From: Laribacter hongkongensis DSM 14985 | Lineage (GTDB): Bacteria > Pseudomonadota > Gammaproteobacteria > Burkholderiales > Aquaspirillaceae | Reading direction: 5' to 3' | DNA: 64,000 bases | Assembly (NCBI RefSeq): GCF_000423285.1 | Contig: NZ_AUHR01000007.1 | Location: 124,001 to 188,000, forward strand | The notes under the pieces: model-generated | Databases searched by the model: none | Seen by the model: only the letters and a program-made list of their open reading frames with translations | Told to the model about the DNA's origin: nothing | Shown: piece by piece, positions 59,690-64,000 of the stretch | Position numbering within the stretch: position 1 is the stretch's first letter | How the letters are laid out: every line of letters starts with the position of its first letter | Translations under genes and position numbers: made by a program

Positions 59690-60703
59690 ATGGCCATTCG
59701 CATCGCCATCAACGGTTACGGCCGCATCGGTCGTCAGGCCCTGCGTTCCATCTACGAATACAACCTGCGTGGCGACTTCGAGATCGTTGCCGTCAACGCC
59801 TCCGGCGACCTGGCCACCAACGCCCACCTGACCCAGTACGACACCGTGCACGGCCGCTTTGCCGAAAAGGTCGAGCAGGACGGCAAGAACCTGATCGTCG
59901 CCGGCGACGTCATCCCGTTCTTCTCCACCCGCAACCCGGCCGAACTGCCGTGGAAGGCCCTGAACGTCGATCTGGTGCTCGAATGCACCGGCGCCTTCAC
60001 CAGCAAGGAAAAGTGCCAGGCCCACATCGATGCCGGCGCCAAAAAGGTGCTGATCTCGGCTCCGGGCGGTGACGACGTGGACGCCACCGTGGTGTTCGGC
60101 GTCAACGACGACGTGCTGCGTGCTGACATGACCGTGGTTTCCAACGCCAGCTGCACCACCAACTGTCTCGCCCCGGTGGCCAAGGCGCTCAACGACGCGC
60201 TGGGCATCAAGAAGGGCCTGATGACCACCATCCACGCCTTCACCAACGACCAGGTGCTGACCGACGTGCGTCACAAGGACCTGCGCCGCGCCCGTTCCGC
60301 CACCGAAAACATGATCCCGACCAAGACCGGTGCCGCCAAGGCCGTCGGCCTGGTGCTGCCGGAACTGAAGGGCAAGCTCGACGGCTTTGCCGTGCGCGTG
60401 CCGACCATCAACGTGTCGCTGGTCGACCTGACCTTCGAAGCCGGCCGTGACACCTCGGTGGACGAAGTCAACGCCATCGTCAAGGAAGCCGCCGAAGGCA
60501 AGATGAAGGGCGTGCTGGGCTACAACACCCTGCCGCTGGTGTCGTCCGACTTCAACCACAGCACCGAAGGCTCGACCTTCGACGCCACCCTGACCAAGGT
60601 CAGCAACGGCAACATGGTCAAGGTGCTGGCCTGGTACGACAACGAGTGGGGCTTCTGCCAGCAGATGCTGCGCACCGCCAAGGCGATGTTCAACGCCAGG
60701 TAA
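59690..60703 (+). CDS. gap: Glyceraldehyde-3-phosphate dehydrogenase, GapB-like cofactor residues
   Basis: A 337-residue GAPDH with catalytic Cys155 in [12 protein letters not shown] and His182 in [10 protein letters not shown]. The usual NAD-specific Asp after Asn36 is absent: the loop reads VNASGD (Ala37-Ser38). The Leu-Pro pair that excludes NADP in Bacillus-type GapA is Val193-Arg194 ([12 protein letters not shown]). These substitutions resemble NADP-accepting GapB enzymes, so a gluconeogenic or dual-cofactor role is inferred. ATG 59690 follows CTGGAG. A GC-rich stem follows the stop before pgk. Confidence 0.95.
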   Translation: MAIRIAINGYGRIGRQALRSIYEYNLRGDFEIVAVNASGDLATNAHLTQYDTVHGRFAEKVEQDGKNLIVAGDVIPFFSTRNPAELPWKALNVDLVLECTGAFTSKEKCQAHIDAGAKKVLISAPGGDDVDATVVFGVNDDVLRADMTVVSNASCTTNCLAPVAKALNDALGIKKGLMTTIHAFTNDQVLTDVRHKDLRRARSATENMIPTKTGAAKAVGLVLPELKGKLDGFAVRVPTINVSLVDLTFEAGRDTSVDEVNAIVKEAAEGKMKGVLGYNTLPLVSSDFNHSTEGSTFDATLTKVSNGNMVKVLAWYDNEWGFCQQMLRTAKAMFNAR

Positions 60704-60721
60704 GCCGCACCACTGCCAACC

Positions 60722-60760
60722 CGCCGCCCGCCCCGCCATCCTGTGCCCGGGCGGGCGGCG
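60722..60760 (+). promoter_or_regulatory. GC-only stem-loop between gap and pgk
   Basis: Perfect 12-bp inverted repeat CGCCGCCCGCCC (60722-60733) and GGGCGGGCGGCG (60749-60760). CTTTG and then the pgk Shine-Dalgarno AGGA follow. It may be a partial terminator or a processing/stability hairpin setting the gap:pgk ratio. Confidence 0.5.
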
Positions 60761-60778
60761 CTTTGTAGGAAGTTGACC

Positions 60779-61951
60779 ATGCAATTCAAGAAACTGACCG
60801 AACAGTCCCTAGCCGGCAAGCGCGTACTGATCCGCGTCGACATGAACGTGCCGGTGAAAAACGGCGTGATCGGCGACGACACCCGCATTCGCGCCTCGCT
60901 GCCGTCCATCCTGCACTGCCTGAAGGCCGGTGCCAGCGTGATCCTGATGACCCACCTCGGCCGCCCCACCGAAGGCGAGCCGAAGCCGGAAGACAGCCTC
61001 GCCCCGGTGGCCCGGCGCCTGTCCGAGCTGCTGGCGCAAGAGGTGAAGGTGATCGCCGACTGGCAAGCCGGCATCGACCTCAAGGCCGGTGACGTGGTGA
61101 TGCTGGAAAACGTGCGCCTGAACAAGGGCGAGAAGAAGAACAACGAAGAACTGGGCCGCGCCTACGCCGGGCTGTGCGACGTGTTCGTCAACGATGCCTT
61201 CGGCACCGCGCACCGCGCCGAAGCCTCCACCCATGCCGTGGCGCAGTTCGCCCCGGTGGCGTGTGCCGGCGTGCTGCTGGCGGCCGAGCTGGATGCGCTG
61301 GGTCGTGCCCTCGAAGCCCCGGCCCGCCCGCTGGTGGCGATCGTGGCCGGCTCCAAGGTGTCGACCAAGCTGACCATTCTCGAAGCGCTGGCCGACAAGG
61401 TCGACCAGCTGATCGTCGGCGGCGGCATCGCCAACACCTTCCTGCTGGCCGAAGGCAAGAACATCGGCAAGTCGCTGGCCGAAGCCGACCTCGTTGGCGA
61501 AGCCAAGAAGGTGATCGAGAAGATCCGCGCCCACGGCGGCAACGTGCCGCTGCCGACCGACGTGGTGGTGGCGCCGGAATTCTCGGAAAACGCCGAGGAC
61601 ACGCTGAAGAACGTCGCCGACGTCACCCGTGACGACATGATCCTCGACATCGGCCCGGATTCGGCCAGGGTGCTGGCCGAGATCGTCGCCAAGGCCGGCA
61701 CGGTGGTGTGGAACGGCCCGGTCGGCGTGTTCGAATTCGAGCAGTTCAGCCACGGCACGCGCACGCTGGCCGAGGCGATTGCCGAATCGAAGGCGTTTTC
61801 CATCGCCGGCGGCGGCGACACCCTGTCGGCCATCGCCAAGTTCGGCGTCACCGACAGGATCAGCTACATCTCCACCGGCGGCGGCGCCTTCCTCGAATTC
61901 CTCGAGGGCAAGGAACTGCCGGCCGTGGCAATGCTGGCTGCCCGCACCTGA
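60779..61951 (+). CDS. pgk: Phosphoglycerate kinase
   Basis: A 390-residue glycolytic kinase that interconverts 1,3-bisphosphoglycerate and 3-phosphoglycerate with ATP. Signatures: [57 protein letters not shown] and the C-terminal ATP-binding [21 protein letters not shown] 60779 follows AGGAAGTTGACC. It lies in the operon order tkt-gap-pgk, followed by a LysE exporter rather than pyruvate kinase. Confidence 0.97.
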   Translation: MQFKKLTEQSLAGKRVLIRVDMNVPVKNGVIGDDTRIRASLPSILHCLKAGASVILMTHLGRPTEGEPKPEDSLAPVARRLSELLAQEVKVIADWQAGIDLKAGDVVMLENVRLNKGEKKNNEELGRAYAGLCDVFVNDAFGTAHRAEASTHAVAQFAPVACAGVLLAAELDALGRALEAPARPLVAIVAGSKVSTKLTILEALADKVDQLIVGGGIANTFLLAEGKNIGKSLAEADLVGEAKKVIEKIRAHGGNVPLPTDVVVAPEFSENAEDTLKNVADVTRDDMILDIGPDSARVLAEIVAKAGTVVWNGPVGVFEFEQFSHGTRTLAEAIAESKAFSIAGGGDTLSAIAKFGVTDRISYISTGGGAFLEFLEGKELPAVAMLAART

Positions 61952-62059
61952 CCCCGGGCCACCCCTGTATCAGCAACGCGACAGCGGATGCCGGGGTAGC
62001 TGGTGAGCCTGTTGCCAACCGGCCTACACTGGCTTTTTTGATTCTGCGGGAGTGACATC

Positions 62060-62689
62060 ATGGTGCTGGAAACCTGGCTGCTGTATGTCGTCACGGTGTT
62101 TTTCGTCTCGGCCACGCCGGGCCCGAACATGCTGCTGGCGCTCAACCACGGCATCCGCTTTGGCGTGCGTCATACCCTGCCGACCATCTTCGGCCTGTTG
62201 ACGGCTCTCGGCCTGATCATGACCGGCTCGGCACTCGGCCTCGGTGCCCTGCTGGCCACGTCGGAACTGGCATTCTCGGTAGTGAAGTACGCCGGGGCAG
62301 GCTACCTGATCTGGCTCGGCATCAAGACCTGGCGCGCCACTCCTGCACCGCTGGATACCGGCAGCCATGGCGCGGCTCCGCAGGGTTCGCCGTGGCGCCG
62401 CTTCGCCACCGGCTTTCTGGTGGCGATGAGCAATCCCAAGGCGTTCCTGTTTTTTGCCGCGCTGTTCCCGCAGTTCATGAATGCCGGCCTGCCACAGGGG
62501 CCGCAACTGGCGATCCTGGCGGCCACGTTCTACGTCATCGAGTCGTCGTGGCAGTTTGCCTACGCCAGCGGCGGCGCACGCCTGCGCCACTGGCTTTCCA
62601 GCCCGCTGCGGCTCAAGTGGATCAACCGCGCCTCGGGCGGGGCATTCGGCCTCGCCGGGGTGGCGCTGACCAGCATTACCCGTCACTAA
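62060..62689 (+). CDS. LysE/RhtB-family exporter inside the glycolytic cluster
   Basis: A 209-residue, about six-span membrane protein with [19 protein letters not shown] and [19 protein letters not shown], the two hallmarks of the LysE/RhtB family of amino-acid exporters. It starts at ATG 62060 behind GGGAG. It is transcribed with pgk and fba but has no metabolic link to them. A T6 run at 62034-62039 precedes it, but no strong stem was found. Substrate unknown. Confidence 0.9.
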   Translation: MVLETWLLYVVTVFFVSATPGPNMLLALNHGIRFGVRHTLPTIFGLLTALGLIMTGSALGLGALLATSELAFSVVKYAGAGYLIWLGIKTWRATPAPLDTGSHGAAPQGSPWRRFATGFLVAMSNPKAFLFFAALFPQFMNAGLPQGPQLAILAATFYVIESSWQFAYASGGARLRHWLSSPLRLKWINRASGGAFGLAGVALTSITRH

Positions 62690-62750
62690 CAACCGTTTTC
62701 CGTGTCCGGCCTCCTGCCGGGCACCTGATGTTTCCAGGAGAAAAATCAAG

Positions 62751-63815
62751 ATGGCACTCGTCTCCATGCGCCAGCTGCTCGACCATGCAGCTGAATTCAG
62801 CTACGGCCTGCCGGCCTTCAACGTCAACAACCTCGAACAGATGCGCGCCATCATGGAAGCGGCCGACAAGTGCGACGCGCCGGTGATCGTGCAGGCGTCC
62901 GCCGGTGCCCGCAAATACGCCGGCGCACCGTTCCTGCGCCACATGATCCTGGCGGCGGCGGAGGAATTCCCGCACATTCCGGTAGTGATGCACCAGGACC
63001 ACGGCACCAGCCCGGACGTGTGCCAGCGCTCGATCCAGCTCGGCTTCAGCTCGGTGATGATGGACGGCAGCCTCAAGAGTGACGGCAAGACACCGGCCGA
63101 CTACGACTACAACGTCGACGTCACCCGTACCGTGGTCAACTTCGCCCACGCCTGCGGCGTGTCGGTGGAAGGCGAAATCGGCTGCCTCGGCAGCCTGGAA
63201 ACCGGCAAGGCCGGTGAGGAAGACGGCGTGGGCGCCGAGGGCGTGCTCGACCACAGCCAGCTCCTGACCGACCCGGAAGAAGCTGCCCGCTTCGTCAAGG
63301 ACACCGGCGTGGACGCACTGGCCATCGCCATCGGCACCAGCCACGGCGCCTACAAGTTCACCAAGAAGCCCACCGGTGACGTGCTGCGCATCGACCGCAT
63401 CAAGGAAATCCACGCCCGCATCCCCAACACCCACCTGGTGATGCACGGCAGCTCCAGCGTGCCGCAGGAATGGCTGAAGGTGATCAACGAGTTCGGCGGC
63501 GAAATCCCGGAAACCTACGGGGTGCCGGTGGAAGAAATCGTCGAGGGCATCAGGCATGGCGTGCGCAAGGTCAACATCGACACCGACCTGCGTCTGGCCA
63601 GCACCGGTGCAGTGCGCCGCTTCCTGGCGCAGCATCCGGCAGAGTTCGACCCGCGCAAGTTCCTCAAGGCCTCGACCGACGCCATGCGCGACATCTGCAT
63701 CGCCCGTTACGAAGCGTTCGGCGCCTGCGGCCAGGCCAGCAAGATCAAGGCTGTCAGCCTGGATGCCATGGCCGCCAGCTACGCCAAGGGTGCCCTGACC
63801 CAGATCATCAAGTAA
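62751..63815 (+). CDS. fba: Class II fructose-bisphosphate aldolase
   Basis: A 354-residue zinc-dependent aldolase of the subtype common in autotrophs and betaproteobacteria. The metal/catalytic segment [14 protein letters not shown] (Asp83, His84), [44 protein letters not shown] and [11 protein letters not shown] are diagnostic. ATG 62751 follows CAGGAG. It interconverts fructose-1,6-bisphosphate and triose phosphates; with gap and pgk it supports gluconeogenesis or glycolysis. Confidence 0.97.
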   Translation: MALVSMRQLLDHAAEFSYGLPAFNVNNLEQMRAIMEAADKCDAPVIVQASAGARKYAGAPFLRHMILAAAEEFPHIPVVMHQDHGTSPDVCQRSIQLGFSSVMMDGSLKSDGKTPADYDYNVDVTRTVVNFAHACGVSVEGEIGCLGSLETGKAGEEDGVGAEGVLDHSQLLTDPEEAARFVKDTGVDALAIAIGTSHGAYKFTKKPTGDVLRIDRIKEIHARIPNTHLVMHGSSSVPQEWLKVINEFGGEIPETYGVPVEEIVEGIRHGVRKVNIDTDLRLASTGAVRRFLAQHPAEFDPRKFLKASTDAMRDICIARYEAFGACGQASKIKAVSLDAMAASYAKGALTQIIK

Positions 63816-63834
63816 CCGACCGACCACAAGCCGG

Positions 63835-63861
63835 AACGCCGCCCCGCCAGGGCGGCGTTTT
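63835..63861 (+). terminator. Rho-independent terminator after fba
   Basis: Stem AACGCCGCCC (63835-63844), loop CGCCA, GGGCGGCGTT (63850-63859), then further T residues to 63861. It closes the tkt-to-fba unit. Confidence 0.85.
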
Positions 63862-63932
63862 CCATGTCCGCCGACCGACGGATGGTGTCCGCCGGACGCA
63901 CGCGCGACAATGCCTTTCATGGAGTCTTGCCC

Positions 63933-64000
63933 ATGCTGGACTTGCTGAGCTGGGACGAATGGATCTTCGTCCTGATTCTTGCCATCGTGCCGCTGGCCGG
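63933..64000 (+). CDS. Start of an unidentified gene, cut by window end
   Basis: ATG 63933, with GGAG about 8 nt upstream, opens MLDLLSWDEWIFVLILAIVP, a short acidic start followed by a hydrophobic segment, so probably an inner-membrane protein. Only 22 complete codons are visible. It cannot be identified. Confidence 0.45.
   Translation, partial: MLDLLSWDEWIFVLILAIVPLA

Overview
The window is GC-rich chromosomal DNA from a betaproteobacterium, most likely of the order Neisseriales (a Chromobacterium/Laribacter-type organism). This placement is inferred from gene content and order: the rsmB-DUF4390-ntrY-ntrX run, the hemD-hemX-hemY run, a BPSS1780-family membrane protein, a GapB-like GAPDH inside a tkt-gap-pgk-fba cluster, and a remnant of an ArcD-type antiporter. 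No marker gene fixes the genus. I see no rRNA, tRNA, CRISPR array, prophage or insertion sequence. Coding density is high and most loci are housekeeping genes. The GC-rich third positions produce very long spurious antisense and frame-shifted ORFs.

Layout. 1-5.6 kb: rlpA (partial), trmL and comF on the minus strand, then bioB-bioF, a small cupin and an M24 peptidase-fold gene on the plus strand. 5.6-13.8 kb: parC, elaA, a decayed arcD 3' end, a two-receiver protein with a degenerate GGDEF domain, an RNB exoribonuclease and small membrane proteins. 14-18.1 kb: ruvB and a large acidic Pro/Glu-repeat protein of unknown function. 18.2-25.1 kb: an RND efflux pair, an AraC regulator overlapping a LysE exporter tail to tail, a DJ-1/PfpI protein and a YdhR-like protein. 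25.6-33.6 kb: maf-rng-truC on the minus strand, crcB, a monooxygenase-like membrane protein, and the coupled sseA-hemD-hemX-hemY run. 33.7-36.9 kb: an NSS symporter, rsuA and an enoyl-CoA hydratase. 37-51.8 kb, all plus strand: uvrD, a receiver-TPR protein with an overlapping LytTR regulator, htpX, rsmB-DUF4390-ntrY-ntrX, moeB, proB, a polyamine-type binding protein and an aspartate/glutamate racemase. 51.8-57.5 kb: a solitary tolQ, tsaC, an MFS transporter with a coupled mini-ORF, fadH and a BPSS1780 protein. 57.6-64 kb: tkt, gap, pgk, a LysE-family exporter, fba and the start of one more gene.

How the genes work together. tkt-gap-pgk-fba supplies lower glycolysis/gluconeogenesis, and the GAPDH cofactor residues suggest NADP use and a gluconeogenic direction. 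fadH and the enoyl-CoA hydratase, 18 kb apart, carry nearly the same palindrome (TCAAACG-N2-YGTTTGA) upstream. In fadH it overlaps a perfect -35 box, so a shared fatty-acid-responsive repressor is likely. Signalling genes are frequent, and several look catalytically degenerate: NtrX lacks its Walker A lysine, Walker B acids and GAFTGA loop, and the GGDEF protein has AGDRF. No clearly new multi-gene system is visible. The strongest leads are the shared operator, the degenerate NtrX, the repeat-rich acidic protein and the GAPDH residues.
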